Source: UBA12202 sp002691725 (lineage in GTDB: Bacteria > Pseudomonadota > Alphaproteobacteria > Puniceispirillales > UBA1172). Taken from it: 64,000 nt of DNA. The DNA lies in assembly GCA_965660675.1 (NCBI GenBank), contig CBFIAU010000008.1, positions 62,001-126,000 of the forward strand. The letters are read 5' to 3'. A model generated the notes under the pieces. That model made no database searches. It had not been told where the DNA came from and saw only the letters and a list, made by a program, of their open reading frames with translations. Position 1 is the stretch's first letter. Each line of letters begins with the position of its first letter. Of the stretch, positions 17,197 through 27,211 are shown piece by piece. A program made the position numbers and the translations under genes.

Positions 17197-17922
17197 ATGC
17201 TAACCAAGAAACAACGCGATATCCTGATGCTGATCATTAACCATGTTGAAGACACTGGCATTGCCCCTAGCTTTGAAGAATTATGCCACGCGGCAGGATT
17301 AAAATCAAAATCGGGCATCCACCGCGTTATGTCTGCCTTGGAAGAACGCGGATATATTGCTCGCCTGCATAATCGCGCCCGTGCGGTTGATATTCTGCGG
17401 CATCCTGATGGCGCGCCTTATACGCCACTTAATCTCACTGATGACGTCAGCAATTTACCAGATATTGCGGATATATCCCCCACGCCAAAACCTTCATCGC
17501 AACACCCTTCATTGCAACAAATAGAAACCGATCATTCAGTTATTGACATTCCTTTGCTGGGGAAAATTGCGGCAGGAACCCCGATTGCCGCCATTTCAGA
17601 TGCGTCAAATACCATACCTGTGCCTGAACATATGTTAGGCAAGGGTGAGTATTTTGCCCTGACTATCGAAGGCGATTCAATGATTGAGGCAGGGATTATG
17701 GATGGCGATACGGTGCTGATCGAAAAAGGCGATACCGCCCAAAACGGCGATATTGTTGTGGCTTTCCTTGATGAAGATGACGAAGCTACTTTGAAACGTC
17801 TGCGCCGAAAATCACATAGCATTGCGCTTGAGCCTGCTAATAGCAAATATGAGACGCGCATTTTTGGCCCTGATCAGGTTAAAATCCAAGGCACATTGAA
17901 GGCACTTATTCGGCAGTATTAA
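17197..17922 (+). CDS. lexA: SOS repressor LexA
   Basis: Represses SOS genes and self-cleaves when RecA is activated. 241 residues: winged helix-turn-helix (1-70), an unusually long linker (about 71-115), and the S24 peptidase domain with cleavage site Ala126-Gly127, Ser161 (GDSM) and Lys200. The linker includes an imperfect 15-base duplication (PSSQHPSLQQ, about 17485-17520). Good GGGAG ribosome site seven bases upstream. Its 3' end overlaps the convergent comEC by 17 bases. Confidence 0.97.
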   Translation: MLTKKQRDILMLIINHVEDTGIAPSFEELCHAAGLKSKSGIHRVMSALEERGYIARLHNRARAVDILRHPDGAPYTPLNLTDDVSNLPDIADISPTPKPSSQHPSLQQIETDHSVIDIPLLGKIAAGTPIAAISDASNTIPVPEHMLGKGEYFALTIEGDSMIEAGIMDGDTVLIEKGDTAQNGDIVVAFLDEDDEATLKRLRRKSHSIALEPANSKYETRIFGPDQVKIQGTLKALIRQY

Positions 17923-20140
17923 CCCACCGGATGCTAACCCCTGACACCTTATTATTAGCCTCATCATTCGCATCATAGGCCAACATTCCGCCTCGCTCTC
18001 GGTAATCATCGCGGTCAATGAGCAGACTTCCATCACGGCAAGGATAGCGCGCCCGCACCAACGCCAACACAATATCAGCTTTCTGGCAGGCAATGGTTAA
18101 ATCAGATACTGCCCAGACCATTGCAAACACCTGACCATTAGCCGCCAGAATATAGCAAGTGTGACGCTCGCAAACGACATGATCTTGATCTTGATTGGGG
18201 TCTTGTTCTGGATTTTTATATTCCCGCACATATATCATTTCTGATCGGCCAAACGGCTTGGCTAAGATTTGGCTGGCAAATCCATCAGTTTTGCGCGTAT
18301 TGGTTAAGAGATTTCCATCACTGCTCATTACCGCTAAAATCGGTTTGCCATAGTTCACGATTACCCCGGCGACAGGGCGTGGGTCAATCAACCATAACCC
18401 AAAGGCTGCCATATAAATAGCCGCACTTAGCCGCCGCCATATCCGGTTGCCGATGCCCAAAGCCACCATGGCAATCGCTAATAGCAAAACAATATAAGCC
18501 GATGGCGGAAACACGGCTATTCTAGCGCCCTGCCATGAGCTAATCGCCTCCGCCACTCTTGATAAGATCAAAATGCCAATATTCATGACAGAAAGCGGTA
18601 TGAACTCCAGCCCTAATGGGGATAATAGCAATGCCATCACGCCCATTGGCATGATCACCATCCCCATCAACGGCATGCCGATGATATTCGCCAGAATTGA
18701 CCATGAGGTTGTGATGCCAAAATGATAAAGCGCAAAAGGCATTGATGCCAGTGATGCGATCAATGATGATATGGCGATACCGGCAAAATACCGCCACTGC
18801 CGCATCACCCACCTTCTCGGCCTTGGCTTGTCACGTTTGAGCCAGATATTCCATGCCACCACAAGCGCAAAGACAGCCGAAAATGACATTTGAAAAGCTG
18901 GCCCAAAAAGGCTGGATGGATCAGTGATGAGAATAATGATTGCCGCCACGGCAACATGGTGAAGCGTGATCCCGCGGCGTGACATGGATACCGCCACCAA
19001 TGCCAAGCCCAGCATGATAAAGGCGCGTAAGGCGCTGACTGGAACACCCGCGAATAAGAGATAAAACATACAAAATGGGAGGGCAGTCATAGCGGCGATA
19101 CGAAACGACGAAAAGCGGCTCGAAAAGATGGGAAAACAGCTCATCACCAGCCGCACCAAGACCAAAATAATGCCGCAAACCAGCATCATATGAAGCCCGG
19201 ATATCGCCAGCAGATGCGCCAGGCCCGCGCCGCGCCATGCTTCGCGCAAATCAGCCGGAATAGATGATCGCAATCCCGGCAATAAGGCCGATGCAATCGG
19301 TGCCGCTAAATCCTCATTCATGCTTGCATAAAGCTTTTCCTGAAATACCCGGCGCCACCGCGCTATCAAAAATTGAGATGTGTCTTCTATGGAAATGACG
19401 TCGCGGACAAACCCTGCTGTGACAATATTTTGGCGCAACGCATGTGTCGTGAAATCAAAGCCAGCAGGCAATAATTGCGGCAGTAACGGCTGAAATGCGA
19501 CCTCTGCCTTAATCCGATATCCCGGATAAAGCCGCGTTATATCCGCTGGCACAGTCAATCGCGCCAGATGATTTGCCGTCAGCGCATGCATAGGATCATC
19601 AGGGGCAATCTGCGCTTTAATCTGTTGACGGCTGTTCCTGTATCGCTGGCTTTCGGTCACTATCAACGTGACCATAACAGGATGATCAGGCATGGCCGCC
19701 GCTGCTGGCAGGTGATCATGATGATAACTCATGACGCCAGCCCCCGATGCGATGATGGCAAGGGCGGAGACGTATTTACCAACATGGAGCCAGCCGCGCC
19801 ACAACATCATGAAGGCAATAGCGCCAGCCAGCCCAGCTAACCCAAATAGCCAAGACCAAAGCCCTCTGTTGCCTTCATCACCGAAAAGCTCTGGCAGATA
19901 CGGCAAGCGCATATCAGTGGTTAAGACTTGCCCAACAATAACGCCAATTCCTAACAGTAATGCGGTCATCACTGACCAGCCTTGCCGAAAATTGATGATT
20001 GCTGGCAATGGCGCATCCTCAGCTGCATTCATTTTCGTATTTAGCATTCTCGCATGTAGCGTCTCTGTTTTTGGCGATATGGATTGGTCAGCCTGATTGG
20101 TCTCGGCTGGCGATTTTTCTTCGGGCGTGTTATGAGTCAT
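17906..20140 (-). CDS. comEC: ComEC/Rec2-family DNA-uptake channel
   Basis: Inner-membrane channel for single-stranded DNA uptake in natural transformation. 744 residues: N-terminal membrane segments, an OB-like DUF4131 region (about 150-240), the competence core with HLLAISGLHMML near residue 310, and many transmembrane helices. The C-terminus (from about residue 590) is soluble but the HxHxDH metallo-hydrolase motif is missing, as in many alphaproteobacterial forms. Near 18178-18210 short GATCTT repeats encode a DPNQDQD linker. Lies between lexA (overlapping tails) and gltX (32-base divergent gap). Confidence 0.9.
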   Translation of the reverse strand: MTHNTPEEKSPAETNQADQSISPKTETLHARMLNTKMNAAEDAPLPAIINFRQGWSVMTALLLGIGVIVGQVLTTDMRLPYLPELFGDEGNRGLWSWLFGLAGLAGAIAFMMLWRGWLHVGKYVSALAIIASGAGVMSYHHDHLPAAAAMPDHPVMVTLIVTESQRYRNSRQQIKAQIAPDDPMHALTANHLARLTVPADITRLYPGYRIKAEVAFQPLLPQLLPAGFDFTTHALRQNIVTAGFVRDVISIEDTSQFLIARWRRVFQEKLYASMNEDLAAPIASALLPGLRSSIPADLREAWRGAGLAHLLAISGLHMMLVCGIILVLVRLVMSCFPIFSSRFSSFRIAAMTALPFCMFYLLFAGVPVSALRAFIMLGLALVAVSMSRRGITLHHVAVAAIIILITDPSSLFGPAFQMSFSAVFALVVAWNIWLKRDKPRPRRWVMRQWRYFAGIAISSLIASLASMPFALYHFGITTSWSILANIIGMPLMGMVIMPMGVMALLLSPLGLEFIPLSVMNIGILILSRVAEAISSWQGARIAVFPPSAYIVLLLAIAMVALGIGNRIWRRLSAAIYMAAFGLWLIDPRPVAGVIVNYGKPILAVMSSDGNLLTNTRKTDGFASQILAKPFGRSEMIYVREYKNPEQDPNQDQDHVVCERHTCYILAANGQVFAMVWAVSDLTIACQKADIVLALVRARYPCRDGSLLIDRDDYRERGGMLAYDANDEANNKVSGVSIRWVNTAE

Positions 20141-20172
20141 TTCTCACTATGAACCATAAAGGTTAATATTTC

Positions 20173-21549
20173 ATGAGCGTCGTCACACGATTTGCACCTT
20201 CGCCAACAGGTTTCCTTCATATTGGTGGGGCGCGAACAGCATTATTTAATTATTTATTTGCTCGTCATCATGGCGGCACCTATCTGATCCGCATTGAGGA
20301 TACTGACCGCGCGCGATCAACAGATGAGGCTATCGCGGCCATTCATGATGGCCTTAATTGGCTTGATCTGGCTGGTGATAAAGACCCTGTCTATCAGTTC
20401 AGCCGCCTCGAAAGGCATGTTGAAATTGCCCATGCGCTGCTTGAAAAAGGCTTGGCATATCGCTGTTATCTAAGCGCTGATGAATTGTCTGAAATGCGGC
20501 AACAAGCGCGCGCGCTTGGCCACCCTATTCGCTCTCCCTGGCGCGATAAAACGGCGGCTGAGGCGCCTGATGCGCCTTATGTTGTCAGACTAAAAATGCC
20601 TGTTGATGGCGCCACCACAATCCCTGATGCGGTTCAAGGCGATGTCACAGTACAGCATCTTCAGCTAGATGATCTGGTAATGTTAAGGAGTGATGGCACC
20701 CCGACCTATATGCTGGCGGTGGTTGTTGATGATCATGATATGGGCATTACGCATATTATTCGTGGCGATGACCACCTTAATAACGCCTTCCGCCAGCAAA
20801 AGATTATTGAGGCGATGGGATGGCAGCAACCTCAATATGCGCATATCCCTCTCATCCATGGTGCTGATGGCGCTAAATTATCAAAACGCCATGGCGCGTT
20901 ATCTGTCACCGCATATCGGGAAATGGGATTTCTGCCGGAAGCGGTTAATAATTACCTGCTAAGGCTAGGCTGGAGCCATGGTGATGATGAAATGATTGCC
21001 CGCGAGCAAGCGGTCACATGGTTTGATCTGGATAGTGTCGGCAAGTCCCCTGCCCGCTTTGATACCACTAAGCTGACGGCGCTCAACAGCCAATATCTGG
21101 CAAACATGGCTGATGCGGATTTTATTAAACTTATATCAGAAGACCCACTATCTGATGATGTTAAAAAAAGGCTATATCTGCTTGCACCAGCGCTGAAAGA
21201 ACGCGCTCAGCTGGTCACAGACTTACCCAAAATGGCACATTTTGCGCTTATCTCAACACCTCCAGCCATTGATTCGGACGCAAGGCCATTGCTGGATAGT
21301 GATATGTTGGCGCGACTTCACAAACTGGCCGAGGCTTATCCTGCTGGATTGGAGGATACAGATGCCGTCAAAGCATGGTTTTCAGATTGGCTCACTCAGC
21401 ATGAAATAAAAATGCGCGATATTGGCCCTGGATTGCGTGTTGCCCTTACTGGAACACGTCAAGCGCCAGATATTGCTCTGCTTCTTGCGACATTAGGGCA
21501 AGAACAAGTTGTCTTGCGGCTCAACAACGTTTGCAATAACGCTGTCTAA
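20173..21549 (+). CDS. gltX: Glutamyl-tRNA synthetase
   Basis: Charges tRNA-Glu (and in many alphaproteobacteria tRNA-Gln, later corrected by GatCAB). 458 residues with class I motifs: FAPSPTGFLHIGGAR (HIGH variant) and KLSKRHG (KMSKS variant, about residues 235-241). The tRNA-Glu gene is 13 kb away. The promoter must lie in the 5' part of comEC because the divergent gap is only 32 bases. Confidence 0.96.
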   Translation: MSVVTRFAPSPTGFLHIGGARTALFNYLFARHHGGTYLIRIEDTDRARSTDEAIAAIHDGLNWLDLAGDKDPVYQFSRLERHVEIAHALLEKGLAYRCYLSADELSEMRQQARALGHPIRSPWRDKTAAEAPDAPYVVRLKMPVDGATTIPDAVQGDVTVQHLQLDDLVMLRSDGTPTYMLAVVVDDHDMGITHIIRGDDHLNNAFRQQKIIEAMGWQQPQYAHIPLIHGADGAKLSKRHGALSVTAYREMGFLPEAVNNYLLRLGWSHGDDEMIAREQAVTWFDLDSVGKSPARFDTTKLTALNSQYLANMADADFIKLISEDPLSDDVKKRLYLLAPALKERAQLVTDLPKMAHFALISTPPAIDSDARPLLDSDMLARLHKLAEAYPAGLEDTDAVKAWFSDWLTQHEIKMRDIGPGLRVALTGTRQAPDIALLLATLGQEQVVLRLNNVCNNAV

Positions 21550-21559
21550 CCGATATAAT
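21531..21559 (+). promoter_or_regulatory. gltA promoter inside the gltX 3' end
   Basis: TTGCAA (21531-21536), 17-base spacer and a perfect TATAAT (21554-21559) give a strong sigma70-like promoter with an expected leader of about 30 bases before gltA. Confidence 0.7.
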
Positions 21560-21597
21560 GGGGTATCCTTAAATCCTCTAGCCTTTGGTTTAATCAC

Positions 21598-22896
21598 ATG
21601 ACAAATCGATCTGTAACAGTCACCGATAGCGAAACAAACAAATCAATCGAGTTGCCCGTTATGGATGGCACGGTTGGAAGCCCTGTCATTGATGTAAGAA
21701 AACTGCAAACTGAATTAGGCTATTATACATTTGATCCTGGCTTTATGGTGACCGCGTCCTGTAAGTCACAGCTTACCTATATTGATGGCGATAAAGGCCA
21801 GCTTATGCATGGTGGATACTCGATTGATGAATTGGCAGAGAAAAGTGACTTTCTTGAAGTATGCTATCTGTTATTGAACGGAAAACTGCCAAGCCTCGAT
21901 GAAAAAGATGAGTTTGATCATGCCATCACACATCACACCATGGTGCATGAACAAATCAACAGCTTTTTCCGTGGCTTTCGCCGTGACGCGCATCCGATGG
22001 CAATTCTTTGTGGCGTTACCGGGGCTTTGTCAGCGTTCTATCATGACTCGACCGATATCAGCGATCCTATTCAGCGCATGGTTGCCTCACGGCGGCTGAT
22101 TGCAAAGATGCCAACCTTAGCGGCGATGGCGTTCAAATACTCAACAGGCCAGCCATTTAATTATCCAAAGAATAATTTAACCTATGCTGAGAACTTCTTG
22201 CATATGTGCTTTGCTGTTCCGACCGAGGAATATGAGATTAATCCTGTTCTCGCCTCAGCTATGGATAAGATTCTTATTCTCCATGCCGATCATGAACAAA
22301 ATGCATCTACCTCAACCGTTCGTCTTGCAGGTTCATCAGGTGCTAATCCGTTTGCCTGTATTGCCGCGGGAATTGCCGCGCTTTGGGGGCCGGCGCATGG
22401 CGGCGCTAACGAAGCGGTGTTAGATATGCTGCATGAGATTGGTGACCGTTCCAATATTCCTGAATATATTAACCGTGCGCGTGATAAAAATGATCCGTTC
22501 CGGCTGTTTGGTTTTGGTCACCGGGTTTATAAAAACTTTGATCCGCGTGCTAAAGTCATGCGCGAAGAATGTCATAAAGTGCTTAAGCAACTTGGCATCA
22601 ACAATGACCCTCTTTTAGAAATCGCCATCGAACTTGAGGAGATTGCCTTAAAGGATTCCTATTTCATTGAAAAGAAACTCTATCCCAATGTTGATTTCTA
22701 TTCAGGAATTATCTTAAAGGCGATGGGCTTCCCAACGTCTATGTTCACGGTTCTGTTTGCTGTTGCGCGGACAGTTGGCTGGGTCTCGCAATGGAAAGAA
22801 ATGATTGAGGATCCAATGCAGCGCATTGGTCGCCCACGTCAGTTATATACAGGGCCTGATCCAAGGCCATATACTCAGATTAAAGAACGCGGCTAA
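21598..22896 (+). CDS. gltA: Citrate synthase
   Basis: Condenses oxaloacetate and acetyl-CoA, the entry step of the TCA cycle. 432 residues, the length of the hexameric, NADH-sensitive type II enzymes. Catalytic elements include HADHEQNASTSTVR, GAAHGGAN-like GPAHGGANEA and FGHRVYKNFDPRA, then the acetyl-CoA-binding PNVDFYSG aspartate region. Has its own promoter and converges on lpxB with a nine-base gap. Confidence 0.97.
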   Translation: MTNRSVTVTDSETNKSIELPVMDGTVGSPVIDVRKLQTELGYYTFDPGFMVTASCKSQLTYIDGDKGQLMHGGYSIDELAEKSDFLEVCYLLLNGKLPSLDEKDEFDHAITHHTMVHEQINSFFRGFRRDAHPMAILCGVTGALSAFYHDSTDISDPIQRMVASRRLIAKMPTLAAMAFKYSTGQPFNYPKNNLTYAENFLHMCFAVPTEEYEINPVLASAMDKILILHADHEQNASTSTVRLAGSSGANPFACIAAGIAALWGPAHGGANEAVLDMLHEIGDRSNIPEYINRARDKNDPFRLFGFGHRVYKNFDPRAKVMREECHKVLKQLGINNDPLLEIAIELEEIALKDSYFIEKKLYPNVDFYSGIILKAMGFPTSMFTVLFAVARTVGWVSQWKEMIEDPMQRIGRPRQLYTGPDPRPYTQIKERG

Positions 22897-22905
22897 TCGC
22901 GGCGT

Positions 22906-24051
22906 TTATCTTTTAATGCTAGACAAAATAGCTTGTGCAGATGCTTGACCAAACGCATCTTCGTTGCCATTGGCAATAACCTCCGCCATTGCGCCCGCAA
23001 TCGTGGCTCCCATTTCAGGATGATCAAATGTCTGATTAACAGCATCAACCAGCGCGTCAGGCGTCACCTTTCGCCAAAGCAAGAGCTTATATAGCGGCTT
23101 GGCCGTGATCACATTAGCCAAAACAATTTGATTAAGATCAGCCAGTAGCCAGCCAATAAACATTGAAAACCAATCAGGTTTATAGATAACAATCCCGGCC
23201 AGACCTGTCATCGCGGCCTCTAGCGTTACCGTCCCTGAACAAATAATGCCAGCGTCACCAGCGGCACATGCCATCATGGTTTGGCCATCGCCTTCTACCA
23301 ATCTAATCGCGGGATGATCCGCGCAAAAGGCCTTGATGATTGGCGCGACATGAGATGAGACAGGTAATATCGTCTGCATGTTTTTATGTTGCGCCTGCAA
23401 CCGCTTTTGTGCCGCTAGCATGACCGGCATCAGTTGTTTAATTTCACTTTTGCGACTACCCGGCAACATCACCAGAACACTGGCATCAGCATCTATCCCC
23501 AAGGCTTGACGGGCAAGGGATTTATCAGGCGGCTGACGTTCTAATATCGGGTGACCAACATATTCGGCATGGCCACCATGAGGGGTAAAATAGGGCGGTT
23601 CAAACGGAAATAGACAAAGCAATTTATCCATCACCTTGGCAAAAGGTTTGGCGCGCCATTTGCCCCAACACCAGACCGTTGGTGCTACTAAGTGAATGAT
23701 TGGCGCGTGCCAGCCTTCCCTTGCCATGCGTTTTTTTAGCCTCTTGGCAAAGCGTAAAGAAAAGCCTTTGCTATCAATCGTCACAATAGCATCAGGGCGG
23801 CGCGCAAATATCACATCAATCATCGCATTGGCAAGCCGCGAGACCCTTGGAATTGCCTTCAATATCTGGGTAATTCCTATGATGGTTAGGGCATCCGATG
23901 GCGCAATACTGTCCAACCCTTCGGCGATCATATCATCACCTCCCATCCCAAAAAACGTCGCTTTTCCCCGGCACGCCTCCATCACAGATTTGCCAAGACG
24001 ATCCCCTGATGGCTCCCCTGCCAGAATAAAAATGTTAGGCGCCTTGCTCAC
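22906..24051 (-). CDS. lpxB: Lipid-A-disaccharide synthase
   Basis: Glycosyltransferase family 19 enzyme joining UDP-2,3-diacylglucosamine to lipid X. 381 residues with AGEPSGD at the start, FGMGGD, and the C-terminal nucleotide-binding stretch GTVTLEAAMTGLAGIVIYK. The start is GTG at 24051, overlapping the lpxI stop (GTGA). Last gene of the long rpsB-to-lpxB minus-strand block. Confidence 0.95.
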   Translation of the reverse strand: MSKAPNIFILAGEPSGDRLGKSVMEACRGKATFFGMGGDDMIAEGLDSIAPSDALTIIGITQILKAIPRVSRLANAMIDVIFARRPDAIVTIDSKGFSLRFAKRLKKRMAREGWHAPIIHLVAPTVWCWGKWRAKPFAKVMDKLLCLFPFEPPYFTPHGGHAEYVGHPILERQPPDKSLARQALGIDADASVLVMLPGSRKSEIKQLMPVMLAAQKRLQAQHKNMQTILPVSSHVAPIIKAFCADHPAIRLVEGDGQTMMACAAGDAGIICSGTVTLEAAMTGLAGIVIYKPDWFSMFIGWLLADLNQIVLANVITAKPLYKLLLWRKVTPDALVDAVNQTFDHPEMGATIAGAMAEVIANGNEDAFGQASAQAILSSIKR

Positions 24052-24893
24052 GTCTTCACTCCATCAGAAGGAGCTATATTAGCCGACACGCCAATAAGCG
24101 ATATGCCGAGACGCTTGGCTTCCTCAAGGCATTGGTCACGATCAGCAAGAATAACGCCACCTGCCTCAATGGCAATCATTGTGATCCCGTGTTCTGCCGC
24201 AATGGCTAGCGTTTCTGTGCCAATTACCGGTGGATCAAGCCTTTTATTCTGACCAAGCTTGGATGTTTTAACCATGATTGGCGGCAACAGATCAGGGGAT
24301 TGATATTGCCGCGCACGGCTTATCATCGCATTCGTTCCTTCAGCGGCTTCAATGGCCAGGATGCGGTCGGTTTGAACAACAACCGCTTGCCCAACATCGC
24401 AATCACCAAGGGCAGCTAGCACTGTTAGGGCTTTTTGAATACTGGCATCTTGCTTTTTAGTTGGCTTTTTGCCTGCCATAACCCCTGCTGTCGCATAGAT
24501 ATGTGGCAGCAGGCTTTGCAAATCTGCCATCTCAATATCATACCCTGCCAAGAAATCCGAGATAAGTTGCAAGGCGTTATTATCGCTTTCCGATAACGCC
24601 TTCAAGGCAAGTTTAGCACCTGTCAAATCAGGTCTGATCTGCATCAAGCTAGGGCGGATAAACTTACCCGTCATGATCATGTGGCGACATCCAGCATCGT
24701 GGAATGAAGAAATGATTTTCTTCAATGCGCCAAGCCTAATCACAGCATCAGCCATTGGCAGGACAGCATCAGCCATTTTTTCAATAGCGATAATATGAGT
24801 AGAATAGCCTGCGGCTTGTAACTGCTTGCTCAAGATCACAGGCATATCACCGGCGGCGGCAAGAATACCAATCGTCTGGTTAGGATTTTCCAT
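24048..24893 (-). CDS. lpxI: UDP-2,3-diacylglucosamine pyrophosphatase LpxI
   Basis: Hydrolyses UDP-2,3-diacylglucosamine to lipid X by attack on the alpha phosphate; replaces LpxH in alphaproteobacteria (DUF1009 family). 281 residues from the ATG at 24893, where the conserved IGILAAAGDMP begins soon after. Also seen: GKFIRPSL, the central KQD region and a C-terminal GVILADRD. The frame is open further upstream inside lpxA, but that segment is not family-like. Overlaps lpxA by 14 bases and lpxB by four. Confidence 0.93.
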   Translation of the reverse strand: MENPNQTIGILAAAGDMPVILSKQLQAAGYSTHIIAIEKMADAVLPMADAVIRLGALKKIISSFHDAGCRHMIMTGKFIRPSLMQIRPDLTGAKLALKALSESDNNALQLISDFLAGYDIEMADLQSLLPHIYATAGVMAGKKPTKKQDASIQKALTVLAALGDCDVGQAVVVQTDRILAIEAAEGTNAMISRARQYQSPDLLPPIMVKTSKLGQNKRLDPPVIGTETLAIAAEHGITMIAIEAGGVILADRDQCLEEAKRLGISLIGVSANIAPSDGVKT

Positions 24894-25683
24894 TACGGTT
24901 AGCCTGCATAATGGCTCTCTTTTCGTTTGACGTAATAAAATCCAGGATGACTTTAACGTCTTCATCGCCGGCATATGTCGCCTGCGCCCTGGCTAGACGT
25001 TCCTCAAAACTTCCCTCAGCTTTGAACAAGTCCTTATAAGCGCGGCGAAGCGTCTTAATGCTGGCTTTGCTAAACCCATTGCGCTCAAGCCCGATGATAT
25101 TGATGCCATCAACATAACAGGCATTACCATCAGCTCGGCTAAATGGGATGATATCAGACTCAACCTTGGCGAGGCCGCCAATAATTGTATTACGGCCAAT
25201 TCGAACAAATGGGTGAACCCCTACCAAAGCGCCAAGATAACAATGCTTGCCAATATGAACATGGCCGCCAACCTGAACATAATTGGAAAAAATCACATGA
25301 TCCTCAACGACACAATCATGCGCAATATGAGAGCCTGCCATGAACATGCCGTTTGAGCCAATCCGCGTTACCATACCGCCAACTTCGGTGCCGGGATGCA
25401 TAGTAACATGTTCTCTGATCAGATTATTATGACCAATAGTCAAGGTTGAAGCTTCCCCCTTATACCGCGTGTGTTGCGGCGCTTTACCAAGAACCGCATG
25501 AGGGAATATCTCATTGCCTTCACCAATATCCGTATAGCCATCTATGATGACCGATTGATGCAGCACCGTGTCATTACCAATCCGAACATTGTCGCCAATA
25601 CAGCAATATGGCCCGATAGATACATTGTCGCCAATCTCTGCGCCACTGGCAATAATGGCGGTGGGGTGGATTTCTGCCGGCAT
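24880..25683 (-). CDS. lpxA: UDP-N-acetylglucosamine acyltransferase
   Basis: First step of lipid A synthesis, 3-O-acylation of UDP-GlcNAc from hydroxyacyl-ACP. 267 residues with left-handed beta-helix hexapeptide repeats from the N-terminus (IHPTAIIASGAEIGDNV), the catalytic histidine in MAGSHIAHDCVV, and the C-terminal helical domain (LRRAYKDLF). Between fabZ and lpxI, as usual. Confidence 0.97.
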   Translation of the reverse strand: MPAEIHPTAIIASGAEIGDNVSIGPYCCIGDNVRIGNDTVLHQSVIIDGYTDIGEGNEIFPHAVLGKAPQHTRYKGEASTLTIGHNNLIREHVTMHPGTEVGGMVTRIGSNGMFMAGSHIAHDCVVEDHVIFSNYVQVGGHVHIGKHCYLGALVGVHPFVRIGRNTIIGGLAKVESDIIPFSRADGNACYVDGINIIGLERNGFSKASIKTLRRAYKDLFKAEGSFEERLARAQATYAGDEDVKVILDFITSNEKRAIMQANRNGKS

Positions 25684-25691
25684 CTTACCCT

Positions 25692-26153
25692 CTATCTTCC
25701 TGGCTCAACAATCATGGCAGAAAAGCTCGCCGTGGCGACTCGCTTTCCATCATTCATGGCTTCTGCCTCAAACTTATGAAGCATGGATTTGCCGCCGACA
25801 CGCCTGACATGACATTCCAGCACATCACCGGGATGCGAAGGCGCACGGAAACGCGCATTTTCTATGGTCGTGAAATAGACATGCATGTCTTGCTTGAGTT
25901 TATCTTTTTCCGAATACGCCACCAAAACACCTGCGGTCTGTGCCATGGCTTCAATAATCAAAACTCCCGGCATTATCGGATGGTCTGGAAAATGCCCAAA
26001 CAGGTGCGGCTCGGTGCTGGTAATGGCTTTAATGCCAATGGCAGATTCACCGGGGATAATGTCTTTGACCTTATCAATAAGCAAAAATGGATAACGATGT
26101 GGGATTAATTTTATAATATCATTATGTTTCAAAATCATTTCATCAGCAGACAT
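25692..26153 (-). CDS. fabZ: 3-hydroxyacyl-ACP dehydratase
   Basis: Dehydrates 3-hydroxyacyl-ACP in fatty-acid elongation and so competes with LpxA and LpxD for the same substrate pool, which may explain its position between them. A 153-residue hot-dog fold with His54 in HFPDHPIMPG and Glu68 in IIEAMAQ. Starts two bases after lpxD ends. Confidence 0.97.
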   Translation of the reverse strand: MSADEMILKHNDIIKLIPHRYPFLLIDKVKDIIPGESAIGIKAITSTEPHLFGHFPDHPIMPGVLIIEAMAQTAGVLVAYSEKDKLKQDMHVYFTTIENARFRAPSHPGDVLECHVRRVGGKSMLHKFEAEAMNDGKRVATASFSAMIVEPGR

Positions 26154-26155
26154 TG

Positions 26156-27211
26156 TTATTCCTTTCCAGCTTTCGACTTCAGGTTGCGTGCCATGCGGCG
26201 AACTGCTGCCACCTGAACACGATAATCAGCAATAGGAACAGCAGGAAAGCCGCCCATGAAATTGCCACTACTAACATCTTTGGTGATCCCGGAACGGGAA
26301 GCAAATAAATTACCTGAACCAATATTAACATGACTGGCCACACCCACATCAGGGCCTAGAATATTGCGCTCACCAATGGTAACTGACCCAGCAATACCCG
26401 ATTTCGCGCAAATGATACAGCCATTGCCAATCTGAACATTATGCGCGATATGACATTGGCTATCAGTCATAACTTTACTGCCAAGCACCGTATTCCCCAG
26501 CATGCCGCGATCAATGGAATTCAAAGCGCCGATATAGCAATGATCGCCTATAATGACCTTACCAATATGTGAAATAAGCTGATTTTTACCGTCTCCAGTC
26601 ACCCCAAAACCGATATGGCCAATCACCGAGCCTGAAGATATTTGAACATGATCCCCGAGCGTCGCATGCTCAATATGCACGCCAGGCATGATCAGACAAT
26701 TCTGGCCAATCATGACATTATCGCCAATCACCGCACCTGATGAGATAATGGTGTTGTCGCCAATGACTGCCTTGCACCCAATCCGGACAAAAGCATCAAT
26801 TTGAACATTCTGTCCAATCGCGGCATCTGCGGATATAGAGGCCATAGCATCAATTTTGCCCGTAGATGCTGATGGCGGATAAAGCCGTGCCATTAATACA
26901 GCGAAACGGTCTTTCGGACGATCAACAATGATCAGCGCAATGGACAGATGATCGAAATTGGTTTCTTCCGATAAATGATGCCAAATATCCTGAGTGATAA
27001 GACAAGTCACATCTTTTGTCTGTGTGAGACGTCCAAATGCTTTCATATCTTCGGCGAAACAAACCGCACCTTTGCCCGCATATTCCAGCATTGAGGCATG
27101 GGTAATCGAGGTCGTCATCTCACCGCAAGATAATTCACCCATCGTCAGCGATACCGCATCAGCAACAGTCATTGGAAAATCAGATAATACAATATGCTGA
27201 TCACCAGACAT
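26156..27211 (-). CDS. lpxD: UDP-3-O-acylglucosamine N-acyltransferase
   Basis: N-acylates UDP-3-O-acylglucosamine, the third lipid A step. 351 residues: N-terminal uridine-binding domain (1-105), then hexapeptide repeats (about 110-310; ISADAAIGQNVQID onward) with the catalytic histidine in CHIAHNVQIG, and a C-terminal helix. The ATG shares one base with the ompH stop. Confidence 0.96.
   Translation of the reverse strand: MSGDQHIVLSDFPMTVADAVSLTMGELSCGEMTTSITHASMLEYAGKGAVCFAEDMKAFGRLTQTKDVTCLITQDIWHHLSEETNFDHLSIALIIVDRPKDRFAVLMARLYPPSASTGKIDAMASISADAAIGQNVQIDAFVRIGCKAVIGDNTIISSGAVIGDNVMIGQNCLIMPGVHIEHATLGDHVQISSGSVIGHIGFGVTGDGKNQLISHIGKVIIGDHCYIGALNSIDRGMLGNTVLGSKVMTDSQCHIAHNVQIGNGCIICAKSGIAGSVTIGERNILGPDVGVASHVNIGSGNLFASRSGITKDVSSGNFMGGFPAVPIADYRVQVAAVRRMARNLKSKAGKE

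Noticed and set aside
22897..22905. gltA/lpxB convergent terminator
   Set aside because: No stem longer than four bases in the nine-base gap.
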